Shown: positions 51,021 through 58,804 of the stretch, in pieces
Position numbering within the stretch: the stretch's first letter is position 1
Layout: every line of letters starts with the position of its first letter
From: a virus
Virus record (IMG/VR): IMGVR_UViG_3300005518_000002
Coordinates: 17,860 to 81,859 of that record
Strand: one strand, 5' to 3'
DNA length: 64,000 bases
The notes under the pieces: generated by a model
What the model saw: the letters and a program-made list of their open reading frames with translations, nothing else
What the model was told of the DNA's origin: nothing
The model's database searches: none
Position numbers and translations under genes: made by a program

Positions 51021-51122
51021 CAGTGTCAGACAGTGTCAGAAAGGCTGTCAGAAGCCGTGTCAAAGGCTCCTGACAGCCCCTCTGGCCTAAGACTCTCCCC
51101 GCCTGACACGATCACGTGTCAG
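51011..51122. repeat. Cluster of TGTCAG/CTGACA hexamers at the translocase 3' end
   Basis: TGTCAG starts at 51011, 51024, 51034, 51046 and 51117; CTGACA at 51017, 51070 and 51103; a near copy TGTCAA at 51058. Eight exact copies within 112 bp. The location directly behind a traB-like gene is where Streptomyces plasmids carry the clt locus with TraB recognition repeats. Confidence 0.85.
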
Positions 51123-51123
51123 G
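51102..51123. terminator. Perfect hairpin within the repeat cluster
   Basis: CCTGACACG-ATCA-CGTGTCAGG. A 9-bp stem containing two of the hexamers. It may end the translocase transcript or be a paired binding site. Confidence 0.5.
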
Positions 51124-51155
51124 AACACTGAACACAGAGAAACGGAAAGATCATC

Positions 51156-51365
51156 ATGACTCGTATCCTTGCCCGCTGGACGGCGGAGATCGTCGTCTTT
51201 GTGGGTGCCCTCATAGAGATCTACTTGTTCGCCAGCCTGCTCCCCGGGGACAGTGTCGATCTCCCTGTCGGCGGCACCCTGGTGACCATGCTCCTGATCG
51301 GAGCAGTCACCGCCGCTGTCGCCATTCCGCTCTGGTCGCACGGCCGCAAGCGCGACCGTGCCTAG
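51156..51365 (+). CDS. Two-span membrane protein
   Basis: A 69-aa protein. Helices IVVFVGALIEIYLFASLL and LVTMLLIGAVTAAVAIPLW, ending in a basic tail. Start in the GATCATCATG context. It lies in the conjugation-like block, where small membrane proteins are usual. Confidence 0.6.
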   Translation: MTRILARWTAEIVVFVGALIEIYLFASLLPGDSVDLPVGGTLVTMLLIGAVTAAVAIPLWSHGRKRDRA

Positions 51366-51480
51366 GCATCACCACGGGCGCCGGGGACACCGTCGCCGTC
51401 ACAGCGGGAACGGAGACCTGATCTTCTGGGTCGGCCTGTTCCTCACCATCGTCTGGATCGCGGACCACTATGGAAAATGA
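51358..51480 (+). CDS. Possible small His-rich membrane peptide
   Basis: A 40-codon frame from GTG 51358: a His/Arg-rich start then one hydrophobic helix (DLIFWVGLFLTIVWIADHYG). It overlaps both neighbours. There is no clear ribosome site; an initiation nearer 51418 is possible. Tentative. Confidence 0.35.
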   Translation: MPRHHHGRRGHRRRHSGNGDLIFWVGLFLTIVWIADHYGK

Positions 51481-51862
51481 GATCGAGCGGCGGCAGCGCC
51501 TCGGGGAACTCACCGAGTACCTGCGGACGCAGCCGCTCACGAACACAGACCAGGGACAGCACGTCCACATCCACTACCACCAGGCGCCCGCCAGTACAGC
51601 GCCGGTCGACCAGAACCCGGGACAGAGCGTCCTGGACAAGTACACCCCGTACTTCATCCTGCTCCTGGCGGGGTGCGTGATCCTCGCGATCGTCGCGGTG
51701 ATCGCCGTCATCCTCCTGCCCATGGTCGTGACCATGCTGATCGCCGTTGCGGTCTGCCTGGGCGCGGTCGCCGTGCTGGCGCTGGCCGTCAGCGGCTCGC
51801 TGCGCAATATGCGGCTCCAGAAAATGGATGAAACCCTCCTGAAGAAAGTGATCAAAAAGTGA
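51470..51862 (+). CDS. Membrane protein with His-rich segment
   Basis: A 130-aa protein. A charged N-terminal helix, then GQHVHIHYHQAP (possible metal site), then two transmembrane segments (YFILLLAGCVILAIVAVIAV; MVVTMLIAVAVCLGAVAVLA) and a basic tail. Similar proteins follow traB-like genes in Streptomyces elements. Function unknown. Confidence 0.6.
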   Translation: MENEIERRQRLGELTEYLRTQPLTNTDQGQHVHIHYHQAPASTAPVDQNPGQSVLDKYTPYFILLLAGCVILAIVAVIAVILLPMVVTMLIAVAVCLGAVAVLALAVSGSLRNMRLQKMDETLLKKVIKK

Positions 51863-52545
51863 GCAGAGACCCGATGCTGGTGATCGTCCCCACCCGGGGA
51901 CGGCCGGAGAACATCGTCCGGCTGGAGGCCGCACTCACCGAGACCGGCACGATCGAGGCCGACTTCCTGTACGTGGTCGATCATGACGATCCGGCGCTGG
52001 ACGACTATCTCTCGCTCGGCCTGCGCCGGATCACGGTCATGCAGCGCCGGGCGCGTCTCGGCCGGACCCTGAACCATGTCTCCCAGCTCTACCGGGAGGC
52101 GTACGACGTGATCGGTTTCATGGGGGACGACCACTGCCCGCGGACCCCGGAATGGGACAAGCGGATCATGGACTCACTTCTGGAGGGCGCACCGCGGGTC
52201 GTCTACGGCAATGACCTCCTCCAGGGGGCGAACCTGCCGACGGCCGTCTTCATGCACAGCAGGATCATCAAGGAGCTCGGCTACATGGTTCCGGCGACCA
52301 TGGTCCACCTGTACCTGGACAACTTCTGGAAGGAGCTGGGCGCCGGACTGGACGGCCTGGTCTACCGGCCGGACGTGGTCATCGAGCACATCCACCCGGC
52401 TGCGGGCAAGGCCCCGATGGACGACGGGTACCGTGAGGCGAACTCGTCGGAGCAGGACCGGGCGGACCGGGAAGCCTGGCTGGCGTACCAGCAGAACTCT
52501 CTGCCCTACGCGGTCAAGAGGATCCGGGAGGCGTACGACAAGTGA
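51859..52545 (+). CDS. GT-A type glycosyltransferase
   Basis: A 228-aa protein from GTG 51859, overlapping the previous stop. LVIVPTRGRPENIVRLEAAL is the nucleotide-sugar start, FMGDDHCPRTPEWD the metal-binding region, and GADLDGLVYRPDVVIEH-like C-terminus carries a late His. Cytoplasmic. First of two tandem transferases before an epimerase. Confidence 0.75.
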   Translation: MSRDPMLVIVPTRGRPENIVRLEAALTETGTIEADFLYVVDHDDPALDDYLSLGLRRITVMQRRARLGRTLNHVSQLYREAYDVIGFMGDDHCPRTPEWDKRIMDSLLEGAPRVVYGNDLLQGANLPTAVFMHSRIIKELGYMVPATMVHLYLDNFWKELGAGLDGLVYRPDVVIEHIHPAAGKAPMDDGYREANSSEQDRADREAWLAYQQNSLPYAVKRIREAYDK

Positions 52546-53138
52546 CCTTGAAATCAGGCGTAACAGCCGTCGTGTCTGCACACACTCCCCGTGTGCAGAC
52601 ACGCTTGCATTCCGCACTGGACAGTGTGCTGATGCAGACCCGTCCGGTGGACGCAATCAGCGTCTCCGTCGATCATCACCACGAAGGTGCCGCTGCCACG
52701 AAGAACCGGGCGCTGGCGGCCGTGGGCACCGAGTGGTCGGCCGTGCTGGATTCGGACGATCTCTGGTTCCCCGAGCACGTCGCACTCCTGCTCATGCATG
52801 CCGAGCAGACCGGAGCCGACATGGTCTACCCGTGGTTCGAGGTGGAGAACGGGTGGGATCCGTTCCCGATGTTCGAGGGCCAGCCGTTCGACCCGAACGC
52901 GCTCAACGAGCAGAACTACATCCCGACCACGGTGCTCGTCAGGACAGAGCTGTTCCGGAGCACCGGGGGCTTCCAGCCCCTGGGACCGGAGGAGAATCCC
53001 TGCGACGACTGGGGGGCCTGGCACGCGCTGCGGAACGCGGGAGCGAAGATCGAGCACCTGAACCGGCGGACCTGGAAATGGGTCTGGCACGATACGGACG
53101 GGGACCGCAACACCTCGGGGAGGGGGAACGCGTGGTGA
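52542..53138 (+). CDS. GT-A type glycosyltransferase
   Basis: A 198-aa protein coupled to the previous one by GTGA. GVTAVVSAHTPRVQTRLHSA, GAAATKNRALAAV, AVLDSDDLWFPEH (DxD) and NPCDDWGAWHALR match the transferase at 45743 in order and spacing, so the two are probably paralogues. It has no membrane helix. Confidence 0.75.
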   Translation: MTLKSGVTAVVSAHTPRVQTRLHSALDSVLMQTRPVDAISVSVDHHHEGAAATKNRALAAVGTEWSAVLDSDDLWFPEHVALLLMHAEQTGADMVYPWFEVENGWDPFPMFEGQPFDPNALNEQNYIPTTVLVRTELFRSTGGFQPLGPEENPCDDWGAWHALRNAGAKIEHLNRRTWKWVWHDTDGDRNTSGRGNAW

Positions 53139-53287
53139 GGAAGAAGGCCACCCGCGACGGACCGGAGAAGTGCATCCATGGTCACCGGTACGACGAGAAG
53201 AACACGTACCGGCACAAGGGGAAGAAGTTCTGCCGGAAGTGCCATGCAGCGGGCCAGCGTGCGCGCCGGAGGAGGGGGGCCGCGTAA
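53135..53287 (+). CDS. Small zinc-finger-like basic protein
   Basis: A 50-aa protein from GTG 53135. CIHGHRYDEKNTYRHKGKKF followed by CRKCH gives four Cys/His ligands of the type seen next to HNH genes in phages. Strongly basic end. It overlaps the HNH gene by one base. Confidence 0.6.
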   Translation: MRKKATRDGPEKCIHGHRYDEKNTYRHKGKKFCRKCHAAGQRARRRRGAA

Positions 53288-53598
53288 TGATCAAAACCCT
53301 GCTGGTCACGGACAACGTGATCCGCCCGCAGCAGTGCGAGCTGTACCGGGGGCACACGTGTGCTGTGGTCAACAAGCACCACATCTGTCCGGAGTCCTGG
53401 TGGCACGCGGCCGGAGTCCTGGTGGACACTCCGATGATCGTGCTGTGCCCGAACTGTCACTACAACACGCACGCAGCCATCGACGGCATGATCCGGGAGC
53501 GGGACCTGCACTGTCTGCCGCCCCGCTGCATCAAGCTGGCGGAGCAGGCGTTCACGCTCGCTCTTGCCGCCGGTCTCACTCCCGCCCTTACTCTCTGA
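53287..53598 (+). CDS. HNH-type endonuclease-like protein
   Basis: A 103-aa protein. CELYRGHTCAVVNKHHICPE and VLCPNCHYNTHAAID give the two Cys pairs and His-His/Asn/His of a beta-beta-alpha metal nuclease. It may nick DNA. The fact that it lies between glycosyltransferase and epimerase genes may mark it as a homing-type intruder. Confidence 0.65.
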   Translation: MIKTLLVTDNVIRPQQCELYRGHTCAVVNKHHICPESWWHAAGVLVDTPMIVLCPNCHYNTHAAIDGMIRERDLHCLPPRCIKLAEQAFTLALAAGLTPALTL

Positions 53599-53607
53599 GG
53601 ACTGATC

Positions 53608-54519
53608 ATGAAGGCACTCGTCACCGGCAACAAAGGGTTCCTCGGCCGTCACTTCGAGGCTGAACTCGTCCGGCGCGGCTACGACGTGACCGGCCTGGAC
53701 ATCAAGACCACGAAGAGCCAGGACTGCCGGAGGTTCTTCCAGAGCTCGGAATCTCTGAAGAAGGAGTTCGATCTGGTGGTTCACGCCGCTGCTGTGATCA
53801 AGGGGCGGGAGACGATCGACGGGGCTCCGCTGGCCACCGCGGTGAACCTCGGACTGGACGCGGACATGTTCCGCTGGGCTTCGCTGGCCCGTCCGGGACG
53901 GGTGCTCTACCTCTCCAGCTCCGCCGCGTACCCCGTGTGGGCACAGGACGGGGAGCCCTCCTCCCCCTCCACGCAGGGTGGTCTGGGAGAGTTCTCGGTA
54001 GACGTCACCCGGGACGGAGGAGTCTCCCGGCCGGACCAGGTCTACGGCTGGAGCAAGGTCGTCGGAGAGGTGCTGACGCACGAGCTGCGCCGGACCGGCG
54101 TACCGGTCAGCGTGGTCCGGCCGTTCAGCGGATACGGCGCGGACCAGGACGACACGTACCCCTTCCCGGCCTTCGTCCGCCGGGCACTGGAGCGCCAGGA
54201 CCCCTTCGAGGTCTGGTGCGGCTCGTGCGTCAGGGACTTCATCCATGTCAGCGATGTGGTGGCGGGTGCGCTGGCCGTGGCTGAGGACGGCACCGAGGAT
54301 CCGGTCAACCTGTGCACCGGACGCGGGACCAGCTTCGACGACCTGGCAGAAATGATCACCGATGCCGTCGGATACTCCCCGGAGATCCTGGAACGGGCCG
54401 ACAAGCCGACCGGCGTCCGGCACCGTGTCGGAAGCACGCTGCGCATGTCCAAGATCTATGAGCCGGTGGTCACGCTGGAAGCCGGGATCGCGCTGGCGCT
54501 GGAGAAGTCGGCGGACTGA
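53608..54519 (+). CDS. NAD-dependent nucleotide-sugar epimerase (SDR)
   Basis: A 303-aa protein in the TGATCATG context after GAGGAC. KALVTGNKGFLGRHF nucleotide loop, VLYLSSSAAYPVW and VYGWSKVVGEVL (Tyr/Lys) and RPFSGYG. Member of the extended SDR family (GDP-mannose or UDP-glucose type). Probably prepares the sugar for the two upstream transferases. Confidence 0.85.
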   Translation: MKALVTGNKGFLGRHFEAELVRRGYDVTGLDIKTTKSQDCRRFFQSSESLKKEFDLVVHAAAVIKGRETIDGAPLATAVNLGLDADMFRWASLARPGRVLYLSSSAAYPVWAQDGEPSSPSTQGGLGEFSVDVTRDGGVSRPDQVYGWSKVVGEVLTHELRRTGVPVSVVRPFSGYGADQDDTYPFPAFVRRALERQDPFEVWCGSCVRDFIHVSDVVAGALAVAEDGTEDPVNLCTGRGTSFDDLAEMITDAVGYSPEILERADKPTGVRHRVGSTLRMSKIYEPVVTLEAGIALALEKSAD

Positions 54520-54552
54520 GCGTGTTGTGAGCCGCTTGGCGCAGGGTGTACT

Positions 54553-54564
54553 GTTTAACTAAAC
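54553..54564. promoter_or_regulatory. AT-rich palindrome upstream of the small-gene region
   Basis: GTTTA-AC-TAAAC, a perfect palindrome 31 bp before the ATG at 54596. Related in composition to the other AT-rich intergenic sites. Possible operator of the rightmost operon. Confidence 0.45.
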
Positions 54565-54595
54565 AACTGAAACAGACCAGGGACCAGTGATCATC

Positions 54596-55288
54596 ATGCG
54601 CACCGTCACCAGCACCCAGACCCTCCGCACCGTCATCGAGCGGGCCATCGCCAAGCAGCACCCGGTGACGATCTCGTACGTCACGGCCAGCGGCCGGAAT
54701 GTTGTCCGCACCGTGGAGCCCTACCGGATCAGCGTGTCGGCCGCTGGTGACGTCCTGGTCAAGACGATGGACCGCGAGTCGGGCGACTACCGCAGGTTCC
54801 GGCTCGACCGGATCACGCACTACACCGTGCACCGCACCTACTTCTCGATCAAGAACCCGACCCACCTGACGGAGGTCGTCCTGTCCGTCGACAGCGGCGT
54901 TCCGGCCACGGCAGCCGAAAAGATGACCATGATCCGCGAAGCGGTCCTGTTCACGATCAAGCACAGCAACGGCAACCCTGCCGACGTCGACATCGACGGA
55001 ACGGTCGGACTCCTTGCAGCGGAGACCGGGGAGATCACACCGAGCCGTATCTGGGAGGCAATCCGCATGAACAAGACCCCCGAGTACCGCACCAGCAACG
55101 GTGTGGCCATCCGCGCCGGTCTGCGGGTGCTCGACTACGACCGTAAGACCGGCAGCGTCGGCCACGCGCAGTTCACCCGCGGCGGCAGCTGTGACCCCGG
55201 TGGCGAGTACTTCAATGGCTGGTTCGAGGTCGTCCGGGACGACGGCAGCACGGCCCTGTTCAACGGTGAGCGCCTGCGGGCGCTCTGA
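54596..55288 (+). CDS. WYL-like or two-part hypothetical protein
   Basis: A 230-aa protein from the ATG at 54596. Residues 1-80 (LRTVIERAIAKQHPVTISYV, RTVEPYRISVSAAGDVLVKT, YRRFRLDRITHYTVH) closely follow the strand pattern of WYL domains, ligand-sensing modules in regulators. There is no N-terminal HTH. The C-terminal part (residues about 150-230) is unrelated and unknown. Confidence 0.55.
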   Translation: MRTVTSTQTLRTVIERAIAKQHPVTISYVTASGRNVVRTVEPYRISVSAAGDVLVKTMDRESGDYRRFRLDRITHYTVHRTYFSIKNPTHLTEVVLSVDSGVPATAAEKMTMIREAVLFTIKHSNGNPADVDIDGTVGLLAAETGEITPSRIWEAIRMNKTPEYRTSNGVAIRAGLRVLDYDRKTGSVGHAQFTRGGSCDPGGEYFNGWFEVVRDDGSTALFNGERLRAL

Positions 55289-55345
55289 CCCACCATCCCG
55301 GCCGGGAGGCAGACGCCTCCCGGCTCCGTCTATGAAAGGAAGATC

Positions 55346-55600
55346 ATGGCCAGGGACAAGTACCGGCACCGGACCGAGGACCGGGGGCGCGGCATCGTCG
55401 CCGTCTTCTCGGAGGGTCCGAGCAGCGAGGTGAACGCGGTCGACCGCGAAGGCCGGTCCTTCGCCAAGCGGGAGCTGACGTTCGAGCCGGGGCTGACCGG
55501 CAGGCCGGTTTCGGGCGGCGGCCGGTTCTACGACCATGGCGCCATGTACGAGGCGCAGCAGATCTTCGTCACGAAGAAGCTCACCCCGAGGGAGGACTGA
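55346..55600 (+). CDS. Small hypothetical protein
   Basis: An 84-aa protein, MARDKYRHRTEDRGRGIVAV..., after AAAGGAAGATC. Basic and Gly-rich, no hydrophobic segment. Unknown. Confidence 0.5.
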   Translation: MARDKYRHRTEDRGRGIVAVFSEGPSSEVNAVDREGRSFAKRELTFEPGLTGRPVSGGGRFYDHGAMYEAQQIFVTKKLTPRED

Positions 55601-55602
55601 TC

Positions 55603-55827
55603 ATGGCACGTAAAACCGACTACCCCACAGGCAATCCGAACGGCATGTCGTTCATCTGCAACAGGTGGGTGTTCACCGGTCCGCAGGGCTACCGCGTCCA
55701 GAAGCAGGGCGACAAGTGGAGCGTCGTCTCGTACACCGCGAACGACACGCGTCCGGTGTCCAGCGGTGCCCGGATGACCGAGGACGACGCGCACGCGCTG
55801 GCAGCCGAGCTGGCCGGAGGTCACTGA
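55603..55827 (+). CDS. Small hypothetical protein
   Basis: A 74-aa protein, MARKTDYPTGNPNGMSFICN..., in the TGATCATG context. Compact beta-rich core then a C-terminal helix (EDDAHALAAEL). Unknown. Confidence 0.5.
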   Translation: MARKTDYPTGNPNGMSFICNRWVFTGPQGYRVQKQGDKWSVVSYTANDTRPVSSGARMTEDDAHALAAELAGGH

Positions 55828-55829
55828 CC

Positions 55830-56306
55830 ATGCCGATTCGCGATGTCCTCCAGGCAGCCCTCCGTCGGCTCAGCTGGTCTCAGCACGAGATCGACACGGC
55901 GCTGACCGAGCTCCAGGAGGACGTACTGACGGACCCCACGCTGTCCGACCACACGGCCTACCGGGAACTGGCGGACGCAGTGGTGGAGCAGATCGGCTGG
56001 CTCTCCGGGGACGGGGACAGCTGGGACGGCGACGACGACGAACTGACCATCCTGAAGAACTGGCTCACGGTCTCCGGGAAGTGGCTGCCGGAGATGTACG
56101 CACACCTGACTGCGGAGAAGATCAGGTTCTGCTGCAACTGCCTCGCGGGAGCGGGCTCGTGCGATGCGGCGGCCGACCGGATCGACCCGTGGCTCTCCAG
56201 CACGGAGCACGAGAGCTGGGGAACTCTGGTCCGGAAGTCGGACGGCACCGAAGTGCCCTGGAAAATCATGAACGCCGTGGAAGTCCTGAGGAACAAGGAG
56301 AAGTGA
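55830..56306 (+). CDS. Acidic helical protein
   Basis: A 158-aa protein starting MPIRDVLQAALRRLSWSQHE with CGGAGG upstream. Acidic centre (DGDSWDGDDDE) and a CCNCLAGAGSC cluster. Unknown; acidity could suggest DNA mimicry. Confidence 0.55.
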   Translation: MPIRDVLQAALRRLSWSQHEIDTALTELQEDVLTDPTLSDHTAYRELADAVVEQIGWLSGDGDSWDGDDDELTILKNWLTVSGKWLPEMYAHLTAEKIRFCCNCLAGAGSCDAAADRIDPWLSSTEHESWGTLVRKSDGTEVPWKIMNAVEVLRNKEK

Positions 56307-56308
56307 CC

Positions 56309-56518
56309 ATGAAGAAGACGATCACCATCCGGCTCACGCTGGACAACATCGAGACCGCACTGAAGCCGGGCGACGTGTTCGCCGACGACCCCGAGTTCGG
56401 GGCTGTCCGGTCCGCCCGCAAGCACGCCAACGGCACGGACGCCATGGTGTACACCGACAAGGGCAGCCGGGACTCCCTCGGCCTGCCGCAGACCGTGCGC
56501 GTGATCCGGGAGACCTGA
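56309..56518 (+). CDS. Small hypothetical protein
   Basis: A 69-aa protein, MKKTITIRLTLDNIETALKP..., two bases after the previous stop, with AAGGAG. Alpha/beta composition. Unknown. Confidence 0.5.
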   Translation: MKKTITIRLTLDNIETALKPGDVFADDPEFGAVRSARKHANGTDAMVYTDKGSRDSLGLPQTVRVIRET

Positions 56519-56520
56519 TC

Positions 56521-56730
56521 ATGGAGAAGAAGCTGTACCTCGTGGGGGTTTCGCAGGGGGCTCCGGTGAGCGTCCTCGGCCCGTACCAGGAGAGCGAGCT
56601 CCGTCCGCTCATGACCGGCCGCAGGCAGCTGGAGGACGCGGGAGCCGACGAAGGCGTCTACCGGGCGCGGGCGCTCAGCGCCGAGGAAGCGCTGGCGCAG
56701 GTCGAGCGGGACCTGAGGGAAGGGAACTGA
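56521..56730 (+). CDS. Small hypothetical protein
   Basis: A 69-aa protein, MEKKLYLVGVSQGAPVSVLG..., in the TGATCATG context. Ends in an acidic helix (EEALAQVERDL). Unknown. Confidence 0.5.
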   Translation: MEKKLYLVGVSQGAPVSVLGPYQESELRPLMTGRRQLEDAGADEGVYRARALSAEEALAQVERDLREGN

Positions 56731-56732
56731 TC

Positions 56733-56945
56733 ATGGGACAGCGGGAACGGCTGGAAGCGCTGCGCAAGGACGCGAATGATCCGACACTTGAGGCCGGAGA
56801 CCTCGTGTTCTGCCGGGGCATCTACGCCAAGGTTCGGATGATCAGGGAACACAAGCCGGGTACACACTCGTGGTCACCGATCAAGAACGAAATGACGGCC
56901 CGGGAGATCGTGACAGACCTCGGCTCACGGTGGTTCGGACGCTGA
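56733..56945 (+). CDS. Small hypothetical protein
   Basis: A 70-aa protein, MGQRERLEALRKDANDPTLE..., with AAGGGAACTGATC before the ATG. A GDLVFCRGIYAKVRMI segment suggests a small beta barrel. Unknown. Confidence 0.5.
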   Translation: MGQRERLEALRKDANDPTLEAGDLVFCRGIYAKVRMIREHKPGTHSWSPIKNEMTAREIVTDLGSRWFGR

Positions 56946-57034
56946 GAGACCGGTCGGGTGCAGGGGCTGACGTCCCTGCACCCCCTCAGGCCGTCAGCCT
57001 GGAACAAGATCACAGACCAGCACGAGGAGAGATC

Positions 57035-57295
57035 ATGGAAAAGGGATACACCGTCGTCCAGGTCACGGACCTGGCCCCCGGGGACCGGATCGCGCAGGTG
57101 TTCCCCGTCAGGGAACGCGGCATCGTCCGCAAGGGGGAGCGGGTGGTGAAGATCCTGGACGTCCAGCCGGAGACGGTTGAGCGCTGGGGCGAGAAGCTTC
57201 CGGTCTGCCGCGTCCTCGGTATCGACCCTGATCAGGGGGACGGGGTCGTGAAGTGGCTGGCCGTGCCGTCCCGCCGGTACGTCGTCGTCCGCTGA
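57035..57295 (+). CDS. Small beta-rich protein
   Basis: An 86-aa protein, MEKGYTVVQVTDLAPGDRIA..., after GAGGAGAGATC. It is strand-rich and resembles small RNA- or DNA-binding barrels. The terminator follows 5 bp after the stop. Confidence 0.5.
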   Translation: MEKGYTVVQVTDLAPGDRIAQVFPVRERGIVRKGERVVKILDVQPETVERWGEKLPVCRVLGIDPDQGDGVVKWLAVPSRRYVVVR

Positions 57296-57299
57296 CTGA

Positions 57300-57317
57300 G
57301 GGGCCCTTCGGGGCCCC
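57300..57317 (+). terminator. Intrinsic terminator
   Basis: GGGGCCC-TTCG-GGGCCCC followed by TTCTTCCTT. A UUCG tetraloop closes the stem. It ends the upstream small-gene operon and isolates the following non-coding region. Confidence 0.85.
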
Positions 57318-57323
57318 TTCTTC

Positions 57324-57922
57324 CTTAAAAATCACGGTTTATTTTTAAAGCCCCAGGTCAGGGCGTTGATCGAAACTTTACAACGAGCCGGATTAGCTGT
57401 TTACTTAAAGCAGAACAACAAAACAGCACGACCGAGCCACCGGGGGTCCAATCCCCCCGGAGCCCGGGGAAGATCGGGAAGAGGACGCTACGGTCAGCCT
57501 CACCGGATCACCCCACAGGGGCAGCGGATCGGGAGTCGAGATCTTCTCCTCCCCCGCAGGATCGGAGCCCGGAACATAACCGGGCGGGTCACGCAGCAGA
57601 CCTCAAGCGCTCGTCGCAGCTGGAGACAGGCACCGGACCTCCGCAAAACCGGTAGACGAACCGAGTAGGAGATCGGGCGCGGCTGGCATGAGGGTCAGTC
57701 ACCGTACCTCCCAAAGGACGAGTCGGAAGCACCGGCCAGCAACGGCGTAAGGGCAGCGAGCTACAGACTGCATCTCACGGGGCCGCCGGTGACGCACTAC
57801 ACACGACCCTCCGCTCACAGTCGAAGTCCAGATATGACCCCGCACTGGAGTGACTGCCCGTTCGAGTCGGGCCCGGAGGGACCAACCGCACACCAACTGA
57901 AGATCACAACAAGGAGCACACC
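57324..57922 (+). ncRNA. Candidate large structured non-coding RNA
   Basis: About 590 nt with no convincing gene between a terminator and the next small gene. It starts with an AT-rich inverted repeat (57324-57350) that could hold a promoter. Hairpins: 57440-57460 (7 bp, loop TCCAAT), 57567-57585 (6 bp, loop AACATAA, like a CAU anticodon arm), 57632-57653 (5 bp), and a tRNA-like element at 57807-57881. Size and tRNA neighbourhood recall phage GOLLD and ROOL RNAs. No alignment was possible, so the identity is open. Several tandem degenerate tRNAs are the alternative. Confidence 0.45.
57807..57881 (+). tRNA. tRNA-like element lacking a normal D-arm
   Basis: A 75-nt unit. CCCTCCG pairs with CGGAGGG as acceptor stem. 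GCCCG-TTCGAGT-CGGGC is a canonical T-arm. Between them CAGTC/GACTG encloses TCCAG/CTGGA with a 13-nt loop, so there is no 7-nt anticodon loop or D-stem. It may be a decayed tRNA or a tRNA-mimic domain of the larger RNA. Confidence 0.4.
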
Positions 57923-58126
57923 ATGATGGAATTCCCCCTCGGCACGCCGGTCGCCTACAAGGGGTCCGAGCGGTGGCCCAGCGCCATCGCTGCTGTGGTC
58001 GTCGAGCCCTTCATCGTGAACGGCCAGACCGACCCCGAGCGCGTGATCATCGACTGCGGGCCGACCCGGTACGCCGCTCCTTACGACCGGGACACCCGGA
58101 TCGTCTGGACCGACCAGCTGACCTGA
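57923..58126 (+). CDS. Small hypothetical protein
   Basis: A 67-aa protein, MMEFPLGTPVAYKGSERWPS..., with AAGGAG before the ATG. Beta-rich, Tudor/SH3-like spacing. Unknown. Confidence 0.5.
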   Translation: MMEFPLGTPVAYKGSERWPSAIAAVVVEPFIVNGQTDPERVIIDCGPTRYAAPYDRDTRIVWTDQLT

Positions 58127-58231
58127 TCATCGCTATCCCCCGATAAGGCGAAACCGGCGCGAGCCGGTCGGCCGGAGATCACCTCCCGGTCCTGACGAGC
58201 CAGGTCAGTCCAACTGAATGACGGAGAGATC
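58127..58231 (+). other. Structured 105-nt intergenic stretch
   Basis: Contains ACCGGC-GCGA-GCCGGT with a GNRA loop, a GGAG-ATCA-CTCC-type hairpin and CCTG-ACGAGC-CAGG. It looks like an RNA element or an unusual tRNA. No protein start until 58232. Confidence 0.4.
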
Positions 58232-58525
58232 ATGGACAAGGACATCACCGTCCGGCGGCACTCGGCCGTCCCCGGCCTCAAGGACGTCCACCTGAAGGCC
58301 CAGCCCGCCTACACCTTCACCTACCGCGGAGAAAACTACTCCGCGGCCTACGACCGGCTGAGCGAGATGTGGAGCGTCAGCTGGGTGAGCTCGCCCGACG
58401 GTGCGACGCACCCCATGGCTGTGCGCTCCTCGCTGGAGCAGGCCGTGCGAGACGCCATGAGCGATGTGGACCTGATCGCCCGGCACCTCCCCAAGGTGCC
58501 CCAGACCACGACCCGGGAGAACTGA
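58232..58525 (+). CDS. Small hypothetical protein
   Basis: A 97-aa protein, MDKDITVRRHSAVPGLKDVH..., after ACGGAGAGATC. Beta-rich first half and helical end. Unknown. Confidence 0.55.
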   Translation: MDKDITVRRHSAVPGLKDVHLKAQPAYTFTYRGENYSAAYDRLSEMWSVSWVSSPDGATHPMAVRSSLEQAVRDAMSDVDLIARHLPKVPQTTTREN

Positions 58526-58527
58526 CC

Positions 58528-58740
58528 ATGCGTGACCTGACCGAGCCGGTCGACTGGCAAGTGCTCATCAGTCACCCAGCCTCACGGACTGAGTACCAGG
58601 AGGCCGAGACCAGCAGGGGCACAGTGGCCCGGGTGACCGAGGACGGGCACGAAGTCGTCTCCCCCAGCGGTGACACCGAGCAGGTGCGGCGGCAGTACAA
58701 CGGCCGGGTTCAGGCGTACCTGAAGTCCTACGGTCTGTAA
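58528..58740 (+). CDS. Small hypothetical protein
   Basis: A 70-aa protein, MRDLTEPVDWQVLISHPASR..., two bases after the previous stop. Unknown. Confidence 0.5.
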   Translation: MRDLTEPVDWQVLISHPASRTEYQEAETSRGTVARVTEDGHEVVSPSGDTEQVRRQYNGRVQAYLKSYGL

Positions 58741-58771
58741 ATCGCACCACCCGTGAACTGTACTGATCAAA

Positions 58772-58799
58772 GGCCCTCCACCGGCTACGGTGGAGGGCC
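58772..58799 (+). other. 12-bp perfect hairpin just upstream of tRNA-Glu
   Basis: GGCCCTCCACCG-GCTA-CGGTGGAGGGCC, five bases before the tRNA. It lacks a T-run. May be a processing signal or attenuator. A smaller hairpin occupies the same place before the second tRNA-Glu. Confidence 0.7.
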
Positions 58800-58804
58800 C
58801 GCCA

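Noticed and set aside
51011-51122. CRISPR or transposon end repeats
   Set aside because: Hexamers are in both orientations with irregular spacing; no transposase and no target duplication.
57366-57668. 100-codon Arg-rich frame in the non-coding region
   Set aside because: Biased composition, no good ribosome site, and it crosses several stable hairpins. RNA function is more likely.
58127-58231. A further tRNA gene
   Set aside because: Hairpins are present but no acceptor stem, T-arm or 7-nt anticodon loop could be assembled.
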